A stretch of DNA of 64,000 nucleotides. Origin: Liolophura sinensis. Taxonomy: Eukaryota; Mollusca; Polyplacophora; Chitonida; Chitonidae. Within the stretch, counting starts at the first letter, position 1. Each line of letters starts with the position of its first letter. Below the pieces are notes generated by a model. It had not been told where the DNA came from and searched no databases. It saw only the letters and a list, made by a program, of their open reading frames with translations. Positions 24,801 through 35,089 of this stretch are shown here, piece after piece. A program made the translations under genes and the position numbers. The stretch is from NCBI RefSeq assembly GCF_032854445.1, contig NW_027018174.1:1-64000 (forward strand). The letters are read 5' to 3'.

Positions 24801-26845
24801 CCCAGCAATTTTCTTACTTCTAAGTCCAAGAAAAACTCAATGTCTTTATCTACATGTAGAAAAACAACACCATTTGTATATAGAAAACGAATGGTACTTG
24901 ATACAGTCTGCTCTAAAAACTACAATTGAACACTCACCCACATCAAACAGGTGCCAAAAGATGCGGAAGTGTGCCAGGCATCGGCAGGTGTGGAAAAAAT
25001 TGCAAATTTCCCTGGTTTCCAAGGAGTACAAGCCGTTGCTGGGGACGTGATTGTGACTTCAATCATTATTTACACGTCGCTACAGCCAAAAGTATTGGTC
25101 GGAGAGCCACGCAGTTTGTACCATTCGATTTCTCGCCACAAAATACATCGGATTACATATTTACCAACAGCATTGGAACATTTTTTCCACTTTTGGATTT
25201 TTGCATGGTCATTTTGCTAATTTAAATCGGCTCCACTGTAATGTGTACCATGGCGACTGGTCATTACTATATTAAACTTTTTGCTACAAGTTATGTGCTC
25301 TTCGGTGGCTAAGAAGACCTCAAATCTTTGGGCCAAGCCCATTTAACTCACCCAGCAATTTTCCTACTTCTAAGTCCAAGACAATCTCAATGTCTTTATC
25401 TACATGTAGAAAAACAACACCATTTGTATATAGAGAAACGAATGGTACTTGATACAGTCCGCTCTAAAAACTACAATTGAACACTCACCCACATCAACCA
25501 GGTGCCCAAAACATGCCGGAAGTGTGCCAGGCATCGGCAAATGTTGAAAAAATTGCAAATTTCCCTTTTTTCAAAGGAGTACGAGCCGTTGCTGGGCACG
25601 TGATTGTGACTTCAATCATTATTTACACGTCGCTACAGCCAAAAGTATGGTCGGAGAGCCACGCGATTTTGCACCATTCGATTTCTCGTCACAAAATACA
25701 TCGGATTAAACTTTTACCAACAGCAATGGAACCATTTTTCCACTTTTGGATTTTTGCCTGTCATTTTGCTAATTGAAATCGGCTACACTGCAATGTGTAC
25801 TATGGCGACTGGTCATTACTATATAAAACTATTGGCTACAAGTGATGTGCTCTACGAAATCCCAAAGACCTTAAATCTTTGGGCCAAGCCATTTAACTCA
25901 CCCAGCAATTTTCTTACTTCTAAGTCCTAGAAAAAACTTAATGTCTTTATCTACATGTAGAAAAACAACACCATTTGGTATATAGAAAACGAATGGTACT
26001 TGATACAGTCCGCTCTAAAAACTACAATTGAACACTCACCCACATTAAACAGATGCCAAAATATGCGGAAGTGTGCCAGGTATCGGCAGGTGTTGAAAAA
26101 ATTGCAAATTTCTCTGGTTTCCAAGGAGTACAAGCCGTTGCTGGCACGTGATTGTGACTTCAATCATCATTTACACGTCGCTACAGCCAAAATTATTGGT
26201 CGGAGAGCCACGCGATTTGCACCCATTCGATTTCTGGTCACAAAATACATCGGATTAGATATTTACCACAGCATTGGAACATTTTTTTCCACTTTTGGAT
26301 TTTTGCATGGTCATTTTGCTAATTTAAATCGGCTAACACTGTAATGTGTACCATGGCGTCTGGTCATTATTATATTAAACATTTGGCTATAAGTTATGTG
26401 CCTTCGGTAGCCCAGAAGACCTCAAATCTTTGGGCCAAGCCCATTTAACTCACCAGCAATTTTCTTACTTCTAAGTCCTAGAAAAACTCAATGTCTTTAT
26501 CTACATGTAGAAAAACAACACCATTTGTATATAGAAAACGAATGGTACTTGATACAGTCCGCTCTAAAAACTACAATTGAACACTCACCCACATTAAACA
26601 GATGCCAAAAGATGCGGAAGTGTGCCAGGCATCGGCAGGTGTTGAAAAAATTGCAAATTCTCTCTGGTTTCCAAGGAGTACAAGCCGTTGCTGGGCACGT
26701 GATTGTGACTTCAATCATTATTTTACACGTCGCTACAGCCAAAAGTATTGGTCGGAGAGCCACGCGATTTGCACCATTCGATTTCTGGTCACAAAATACA
26801 TCGGATTAGATATTTACCAACAGCATTGGAACATTTTTTCCACTT
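21895..26845. repeat. A monomers M40-M48, R-rich mosaic segment
   Basis: R monomers (AAGTGATGTGCTCTACGAAATCCC) at M40, M43 and M47 alternate with Q monomers M42 and M46 and with P-like monomers. TTTCTGGTCACAAAATACATC marks M40, M43, M47 and M48. M41 has lost four bases at about 22945 (AAAATAGGATTAG for AAAATACATCGGATTAG). From 22990 onward, except around M44-M45, one-base indels are frequent, for example TGGCGGACTGG at 23049, GCTGGCACGTG at 23387, GTGCCCAAAACATGCCGG at 25502 and ATTATTTTACAC at 26720. Confidence 0.78.
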
Positions 26846-28501
26846 TTGGATTTTTGCATGGTCATTTTGCTAATTTAAATCGGGCTACACTGTAATGTGT
26901 ACCATGGCGTCTGGTCATTATTATATTAAACATTTGGCTATAAGTTATGTGCCCTTCGGTAGCCCAGAAGACCTCAAATCTTTGGGCCAAGCCCATTTAA
27001 CTCACCCAGCATTTTTTCTTACTTCTAAGTCCAAGACAAACTCAATGTCTTTATCTACATGTAGAAAAACAACACCATTTGTATATAGAAAACGAATGGT
27101 ACTTGATACAGTCTGCTCTAAAAACTACAATTGAACACTCACCCACATCAAACAGGTGCCAAAACATGCGGAAGTGTGCCAGGCATCGGCAGGGTGTTTG
27201 AAAAAATTACAAATTTCCCTGGTTTCCAAGGAGTACAAGCCGTTGCTGGGCACGTGATTGTGACTTCAATCATTATTTACACGTCGCTACAGCCAAAAGT
27301 ATTGGTCGGAGAGCCACGCGGTTTGCACCATTCGAGTTCTCGTCACAAAATACATCGGGGTTAACGTTTTACCAAAAGCATTGGAACAATTTTTCCACTT
27401 TTGGATTTTTTCATGGTCATTTTGCTAATTTAAATCGGCTACACTGTAATGTGTACCCATGGCGTCTGGTCATTATTATATTAAACATTTGGCTATAAGT
27501 TATGTGCCCCTTCGGTAGCCCAGAAAGACCTCAAATCTTTGGGCCAAGCCCATTTAACTCACCCAGCATTTTTCTTACTTCTAAGTCCAAGACAAACTCA
27601 ATGTCTTTATCTACATGTAGAAAAACAACACCATTTGTATATAGAAAACGAATGGTACTTGATACAGTCCGCTCTAAAAACTACAATTGAACACTCACCC
27701 CACATCAAACAGGTGCCAAAACATGCGGAAGTGTGCCAGGCATCGGCAAATGTTGAAAACTTGAAAATTTCCCTGGTTTCCAAGGAATACAAGCGTTGCT
27801 GGGCACGTGATTGTGACTTCAATCATTATTTACACGTCGCTGCAGCAAAAGTATTGGTCGGAGAGCCACGCGGTTTGCACCTTTTGATTCTCGTCACAAA
27901 ATACATCGGATTAAGGTTTTACCAACAGCATTGGAACAATTTTTCCACTTTTGGATTTTTGCCTGGTGATTTTGCTAATTGAAATCGGCTACACGGCAAT
28001 GTGTACCATGGCGACTGGTCATTACTATATTAAACTTTTGGCTACAAGTTATGTGCTCTTCGGAAGCCCAGAAGACCTCAAATCTTTGGGCCAAGCCATT
28101 TAACTCATCCAGCATTTTTCTTACTTCTAAGTCCAAGACAATCTCAATGTCTTTATCTACATGTAGAAAAACCAACACCATTTGTATATAGTAAACGAAT
28201 GGTACTTGATACAGTCTGCTCTAAAAACTACAATTGAACACTCACCCACATCAAACAGGTGCCAAAACATGCGGAAGTGTGCCAGGCATCGGCAGGTGTT
28301 GAAAAACTTGCAAATTTCCCTGGTCTCCATGGTGTACTAGCCTTTGCTGGGCACGTGATTGTGACTTCAAATCATTATTTACACGTCGCTACAGCCAAAA
28401 GTATTTGTCGGAGAGCCACGCGGTTTGCACCATTCGATTTTTCTTCACAAAATACATCGGGTTAGACTTTTACCAACAGCATTGGAACAATTTTTCCACT
28501 T
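26846..28501. repeat. A monomers M49-M51, copies of M16, M17/M0 and M1
   Basis: M49 repeats M16. M50 starts like M17 and ends like the partial first monomer (CGCTGCAGC, TTTGCACCTTTTGATT). M51 repeats M1, including the rare CCTGGTCTCCATGGTGTACT and GTATTTGTCGGAG variants, at an offset of about 27503 bp. Many single-base gains and losses occur, such as GGCAGGGTGTTTGAAAA at about 27190 and ACAAGCGTTGCTGG at about 27789. Confidence 0.82.
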
Positions 28502-28809
28502 TTGTATTTTTGCCTGGTCATTTTGCTAATTGAAATCGGCTACACTGTAATGTGTACCATGGCGACTGGTCATTACTATATTAAACATTTGGCTATAAGT
28601 TATGTGCTCTTCGGTAGCCCAGAAGACCTCAAATCTTTGGGCCAAGCCCATTTAACTCACCCAGCAATTTCCTTACTTCTAAGTCCAAGAAATCTCAATG
28701 TCTTTATCTACATGTAGAAAAACAACACCATTTGTATATAGAAAACGAATGGTACTTGATACAGTCTGCTCTAAAAAACTACAATTGAACACTCACCCAC
28801 ATCAAACAG

Positions 28810-30640
28810 GTGCCAAAAGATGCGCAAGTGTGCCAGACATCGGCAGATGTTGAAAAAATTGCAAATTTCCCTGGTTTCCAAGGAGTACAAGCCGTTGCTG
28901 GGCACGTGATTGTGACTTCAATCATTATTTACACGTCGCTACAGCCAAAAGTATTGGTCGGAGAGCCACGCGGTTTGCACCTTTCGATTTCTCGTCACAA
29001 AATACATCGTATTAAGGTTTTACCAACAGCATTGGAACAATTTTTCCACTTTTGGATTTTTGCCTGGTGATTTTGCTAATTGAAATCGGCTACACTGCAA
29101 TGTGTACCATGGCGACTGGTCCTTATTATATTAAACTTTTGGCTACAAGTTATGTGCTCTTCGGAAGCCCAGAAGACCTCAAATCTTTGGGCCAAGCCCA
29201 TTTAACTCATCCAGCATTTTTCTTACTTCTAAGTCCAAGACAATCTCAATGTCTTTATCTACATGTAGAAAAACAACACCATTTGTATATAGTAAACGAA
29301 TGTTACTTGATACAGTCTGCTCTAAAAACTACAATTGAACACTCACCCACATCAAACAGGTGCCAAAACATGCGGAAGTGTGCCAGGCATCGGCAGGTGT
29401 TGAAAACCTTGCAAATTTCCCTGGTTTCCAAGGAGTACGAGCCGTTGCTGGGCACGTGATTGTGACTTCAATCATTATTTACACGTCGCTACAGCCAAAA
29501 GTATTGGTCGGAGAGCCACGCGGTTTGCACCATTCGATTTCTCGTCACAAAATACATCGGATTAGACTTTTACAAAAAGCATTGGAACAGTTTTTCCACT
29601 TTTGGATTTTTGCATGGTCATTTTGCTAATTGAAATCGGCTACAGTGCAGTGTGTACTATGGCGACTGGTCATTACTACATTAAACTTTTGGCTACAAGT
29701 TATGTGCTCTTCGGAAGCCCAGAAGACCTCAAATCTTTGGGCCAAGCCCATTTAACTCACCCAGCAATTTTCTTACTTCTAAGTCGAAGCAAACTTAATG
29801 TCTTTACCTACATCTAGAAAATCAACACCATTTCTATATAGAAAACGAATGGTACTTGATACAGTCTGCTCTAAAAACCACAAATGAACACTCACCCACA
29901 TCAAACAGGTGCCAAAACATGCGGAAGTGTGCCAGGCATCGGCAGGTGTTGAAAAAATTGAAAATTTCTCTGGTTTCCAAGGAGTACAAGCCGTTTCTGG
30001 GCACGTGATTGTGACTTCAATCATTATTTACACGTCGCTACAGCCAAAAGTATTGGTCGGAGAGCCACGCGGTTTGCACCATTCGATTTCTCGTCACAAA
30101 ATACATCGGATTAAACTTTTACCAACAGCATTGGAACATTTTTTCCACTTTTGGATTTTTGCATGGTCATTTTGCTAATTGAAATCGGCTACACTGCAAT
30201 GTGTACTATGGCGACTGGTCATTACTATATTAAACATTTGGCTACAAGTTATGTGCTCTTCGGTAGCCCAGAAGACCTCAAATCTTTGGGCCAAGCCCAT
30301 TTAACTCACCCAGCAATTTTCTTACTTCTAAGTCCAAGAAAAACTCAATGTCTTTATCTACATGTAGAAAAACAACACCATTTGTATATAGAAAACGAAT
30401 GGTACTTGATACAGTCCGCTCTAAAAACTACAATTGAACACTCACCCACATCAAACAGGTGCCAAAACATGCGGAAGTGTGCCAGGCATCGGCAGGTGTT
30501 GAAAAAATTGCAAATTTCCCTGGTTTCCAAGGAGTACAAGCCGTTGCTGGGGACGTGATTGTGACTTAAATCATTATTTACACGTCGCTACAGCCAAAAG
30601 TATTGGTCGGAGAGCCATGCGGTTTGCACCATTCGATTTC
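28810..30640. repeat. Four-monomer A segment, copy 3 (M52-end to M55)
   Basis: This matches 9556 onward at +19252 to +19254 bp through the M3 and M4 haplotypes and into M55, which equals M20 up to the CCATGCGGTTTGCACC state at about 30615. Shortly after that the sequence switches to TTTCTCGCCACAAAATAC followed by GATATTTACC. M55 is therefore a hybrid whose switch lies at about 30630-30650. A private variant GGCTACAGTGCAGTG is at about 29637. Confidence 0.88.
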
Positions 30641-30644
30641 TCGC

Positions 30645-32333
30645 CACAAAATACATCGGATTAGATATTTACCAACAGCATTGGAACATTTTTTCCACTT
30701 TTGGATTTTTGCATGGTCATTTTGCTAATTTAAATCGGCTACACTGTAATGTGTACCATGGCGACTGGTCATTACTATATTAAACTTTTTGCTACAAGTT
30801 ATGTGCTCTTCGGTGGCTAAGAAGACCTCAAATCTTTGGGCCAAGCCCATTTAACTCACCCAGCAATTTTCCTACTTCTAAGTCCAAGACAAACTCAATG
30901 TCTTTATCTACATGTAGAAAAACAACACCATTTGTATATAGAAAAGGAATGGTACTTGATACAGTCCGCTCTAAAAACTACAATTGAACACTCACCCACA
31001 TCAAACAGGTGCCAAAACATGCGGAAGTGTGCCAGGCATCGGCAAATGTTGAAAAAATTGCAAATTTCCCTTTTTTCCAAGGAGTACGAGCCGTTGCTGG
31101 GCACGTGATTGTGACTTCAATCATTATTTACACGTCGCTACAGCCAAAAGTATTGGTCGGAGAGCCACGCGATTTGCACCATTCCATTTCTCGTCACAAA
31201 ATACATCGGATTAAACTTTTACCAACAGCAATGGAACCATTTTTCCACTTTTGGATTTTTGCCTGGTCATTTTCCTAATTGAAATCGGCTACACTGCAAT
31301 GTGTACTATGGCGACTGGTCATTACTATATTAAACTATTGGCTACAAGTGATGTGCTCTACGAAATCCCAAAGACCTCAAATCTTTGGGCCAAGCCCATT
31401 TAACTCACCCAGCAATTTTCTTACTTCTAAGTCCTAGGAAAACTCAATGTCTTTATCTACATGTAGAAAAACAACACCATTTGTATATAGAAAACGAATG
31501 GTACTTGATACAGTCCGCTCTAAAAACTACAATTGAACACTCACCCACATTAAACAGATGCCAAAAGATGCGGAAGTGTGCCAGGCATCGGCAGGTGTTG
31601 AAAAAATTGCAAATTTCTCTGGTTTCCAAGGAGTACGAGCCGTTGCTGGGCACGTGATTGTGACTTCAATCATTATTTACACGTCGCTACAGCCAAAAGT
31701 ATTGGTCGGAGAGCCACGCGATTTGCACCATTCGATTTCTCGTCACAAAATACATCGGATTAGATATTTATCAACAGCATTGGAACATTTTTTCCACTTT
31801 TGTATTTTTGCATGGTCATTTTGCTAATTTAAATCGGCTACACTGTAATTTGTACCATGGCGTCTGGTCATTATTATATTAAACATTTGGCTATAAGTTA
31901 TGTGCCCTTCGGTAGCCCAGAAGACCTCAAATCTTTGGGCCAAGCCCATTTAACTCACCCAGCAATTTTCTTACTTCTAAGTCCAAGAAAAACTCAATGT
32001 CTTTATCTACATGTAGAAAAACAACACCATTTGTATATAGAAAACGAATGGTACTTGATACAGTCCGCTCTAAAAACTACAATTGAACACTCACCCACAT
32101 CAAACAGGTGCCAAAAGATGCGGAAGTGTGCCAGGCATCGGCAGGTGTGGAAAAAATTGCAAATTTCCCTGGTTTCCAAAGAGTACAAGCCGTTGCTGGG
32201 CACGTGATTGTGACTTCAATCATTATTTACACGTCGCTACAGCCAAAAGTATTGGTCGGAGAGCCACGCAGTTTGTACCATTCGATTTCTCGCCACAAAA
32301 TACATCGGATTAAATATTTAGCAACAGCATTGG
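30645..32333. repeat. A segment M55-end to M58, copy of about 21289-22978
   Basis: This is related to the earlier segment by a constant +9356 bp until the earlier copy's four-base deletion. Shared variants are the TATAGAAAAGGAATGG state in the Q monomer (M56 with M39), the ATTTTCCTAATTG state in M57, and GGTGTGGAAAAAATTG in M58 and M41. M58 differs at its end, with ATTAAATATTTAGCAACAGC shortly before the A to B boundary. Confidence 0.85.
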
Positions 32334-32356
32334 AACATTTTTTCCACTTTTGCATT
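32334..32356. other. Junction between subfamilies A and B
   Basis: The last clear A state is GGAACATTTTTT (B has GGAACAGTTTTT) and the first clear B state is TTTTGCATTTTTACC followed by TGGTCTTTTTG. The switch therefore lies in a shared TTCCACTTTTG of about 11 bases. No filler or foreign sequence is present and monomer spacing stays in register (31800 to 32350 is 550 bp). This looks like a homologous exchange between monomers of the two subfamilies. Confidence 0.9.
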
Positions 32357-33065
32357 TTTACCTGGTCTTTTTGTTAATTGAAATCGGCTACACTGTACTA
32401 TGTACCATCGCGACTGGTCATTATTATATTCAACTTTTAATTACATGTTATGTGCCCTTCGGCAACCCAGAAGACGTCAAATCTTTGGGCCAAGCCCATT
32501 TAACTCACCAAGCAATTGCCTTACTTCTAAGTCCAAAACAATCTCAATGTCTTTATCTACGTGTGGAAAAACCACACCATTTGTACGTGAAAAACACAAG
32601 GTACTTGATACAGTCTGCTGTAAAAAGTACAACTAAACACTGACCCACTTCAGTAAGGTGCCAAAAGATGCGGAATTGAGCCAGGCATCGGCAGCTGTTG
32701 AAAAATTGCAAATTTCCCTGGTTTCCATGTAGTAAGAGACGTTGCTACGCACGTGATTATGACATCAATGATCATTCAATTGTCGCTACAGCCAAAAGTA
32801 TTGGTCGGAGAGCAACTCGGTTTGCACCATTGAAATTATCGTCACAAAATACGTCGGATTAGTCTCTTACTAGTTGCACTGGAACAGTTTTTCCACTTTT
32901 GCATTTTTGCCTGGTGTTTTTGTTAATTGAAGCCGGCTACACTGTACTCTGTACAATCGCGACTGGTCATTACTATATTCAACTTTTGACTATAAGTTAT
33001 GTGCCCTTCGGTAGCCCAGAAGACCTCAATTCTTTGGGCCAAGCCCATTTAACTCACCCAGCAAT

Positions 33066-33450
33066 TTTCTTACTTCTAAGTCGAAGCAAACTTAATGTCT
33101 TTACCTACATCTAGAAAATCAACACCATTTGTATATAGAAAACGAATGGTACTTGATACAGTTTGCTCTAAAAACTACAATTGAACACTCACCCACATCA
33201 AACAGGTGCCAAAAGATGCGGAAGTGTGCCAGGCATCGGCAGGTGTTGAAAAACTTGCAAATTTCCCTGGTTTCCAAAGGGTACAAGCCGTTGCTGGGCA
33301 CGTGATTGTGACTTCAATCATTATTTACACGTCGCTACAGCCAAAAGTATTGGTCGGAGAGCCACGCGGTTTGCACTATTCAATTTCTCGTCACAAAATA
33401 CATCGGATTAAACTTTTACCAACAGCATTGGAACAATTTTTCCACTTTTG
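33066..33450. repeat. Tract of subfamily A inside B (in M60), with 9-bp duplication at its right end
   Basis: M60 begins as B (GTACTCTGTACAATCGCG) and turns to A at or shortly before GCAATTTTCTTAC. It carries the M4-type GTCGAAGCAAACTTAATG and ACATCTAGAAAATC, then TTTGTATATAG, ACTTCAATCATTATTTACAC and TACATCGGATTAAAC, all A states. It returns to B after CCACTTTTG, which is present twice in direct succession (33442-33450 and 33451-33459). M60 is therefore 558 bp long. The A tract matches no single A monomer of this window exactly. Confidence 0.88.
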
Positions 33451-34554
33451 CCACTTTTGCATTTTTGCCTGGTGTTTTTGTTAATTAAAACCGGCTACAC
33501 TGTACTCTGTACAATCGCGACTGGTCATTACTATATTTAACTTTTGACTATGAGTTATGTGCCCTTCGGTAGCCCAGAAGACGTCAAATCTTTGGGCTAA
33601 GCCCATTTAACTCACCCAGCAATTGCCTTACTTCTAAGTCCAAGACAATCTCAATGTCTTTATCTACGTGTAGAAAAACCACACCATTTGTACGTGAAAA
33701 ACACAAGGTACTTGATACAGTCTGCTGTAAAAAGTACAACTAAACACTGACCCACTTCAGTAAGGTGCCAAAAGATGCGGAATTGAGCCACGCATCGGCA
33801 GCTGTGGAAAAATTGCAAATTTCCCTGGTTTCCATGGAGTAAGAGCCGTTACTGGGCACGTGATTATGACATAAATGATCATTGAATTGTCTCTACAGTC
33901 AAAAGTATTGGTCAAAGAGCAACGCGGTTTGCACCATTCGATTTCTCGCCACAAAATACGTCGGATTAGCCTCTTACTAGTAGCACTGGAACAGTTTTTC
34001 CACTTTTGCATTTTTACCTGGTTTTTTTGTTAATTGAAACCGGCTACACTGTACTCTGTACAATCGCGACTGGTCATTACTATATTCAACTATTCACTAT
34101 AAGTTATGTGCCCTTCGGTAGCCCAGAACACCTGAAATCTTTGGGCTAAGCCCATTTAACTCACCCAGCAATTGTCTTAATTCTCAGTCCAAGACAATCT
34201 CAATGTCTTTATCTACATGTAGAAAAACCACACCATTTGTACGTGAAAAACACAAGGTACTTGATACAGTCTGCTGTAAAAAGTACAACTGAACACTGAC
34301 CCACTTCAGTAAGGTGCCAAAAGATGCGGAATTGAGCCAGGCATCGGCAGCTGTTGAAAAATTACAAATTTCTTTGGTTTCCATGGAGTAAGAGCCGTTA
34401 CTGGTCACGTGATTATGACATCAATGATCATTCAATTGTCACTACAGCCAAAAGTATTGGTCGGAGAGCAACGCGGTTTGCACCATTCGCTTTCTTGCCA
34501 CAAAATACGTCGGATTAGCCTGTTACTAGTAGCACTGGAACAGTTTTTCCACTT

Positions 34555-35089
34555 TTGCATTTTTGCCTGGGTGTTTTGTTAATTGAAATCGGCTACACTG
34601 TACTCTGTACAATCGCGACTGGTCATTACTATATTCAACTTTTGACTATAAATTATGTGCCCTTCGGTAGCCCAGAAGACGTCAAATCTTTGGGCCAAGC
34701 CCATTTAACTCACCCAGCAATTGTCTTACTTCTAAGTCCAAGACAATCTCAATGTCTTTATCTACGTGTAGAAAAACCACACCATTTGTACGTGAAAAAC
34801 ACAAGGTACTTGATACAGTCTGCTGTAAAAAGTACAACTAAACACTGACCCACATTTATAAGGTGCCAAAAGATGCGGAATTGGGCCAGGCATCGGCAGT
34901 TGTTGAAAAATTGCAAATTTCCCTGGGTTCCATGAAGTAAGGGCCGTTGCTGACATAAATGATCATTCAATTGTCGCTACAGCCAAAAGTATTGGTCGGA
35001 GAGCCATGCGGAATGCACCATTCGATTTTTCGCCACAAAATACGTCGGATTAGTCTCTTAATAGTAGCACTGGAACAGTTTTTCCACTT
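34555..35089. repeat. Short B monomer M63 (535 bp) with a 14-bp deletion
   Basis: Other B monomers read GTTGCTGGGCACGTGATTAT followed by GACATAAATG. This one reads GTTGCTGACATAAATG at about 34946-34959, having lost 14 bases that include CACGTG. It also has CCTGGGTTCCATGAAGTAAG near 34925. The same deletion is present in M73 (about 40436), the copy in decamer I copy 2. Confidence 0.9.

Larger units (their letters stand above)
1..32340. repeat. Subfamily A domain of the satellite (550-bp unit)
   Basis: Complete A monomers M1 to M58 start at 448, 998, 1548, 2098, 2647, 3197, 3747, 4298, 4848, 5399, 5950, 6500, 7050, 7600, 8148, 8697, 9248, 9798, 10348, 10899, 11449, 11999, 12548, 13098, 13648, 14198, 14748, 15297, 15847, 16397, 16947, 17497, 18047, 18596, 19146, 19696, 20245, 20795, 21345, 21895, 22444, 22990, 23543, 24093, 24643, 25193, 25746, 26295, 26846, 27401, 27951, 28502, 29052, 29602, 30151, 30701, 31251 and 31800. 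Diagnostic A states are CTACATGTAG, TTTGTATATAG, ACTTCAATCATTATTTACAC, TACATCGGATT and usually GTTGAAAAAATTG with six A. That last run is one longer than in B and accounts for the 550 versus 549 bp unit. Confidence 0.96.

Noticed and set aside
33442-33459. Doubled CCACTTTTG as a target-site duplication of a mobile element
   Set aside because: The two copies are adjacent, not flanking an insertion, and the neighbouring A tract is an ordinary satellite segment. An exchange or slippage origin fits better.
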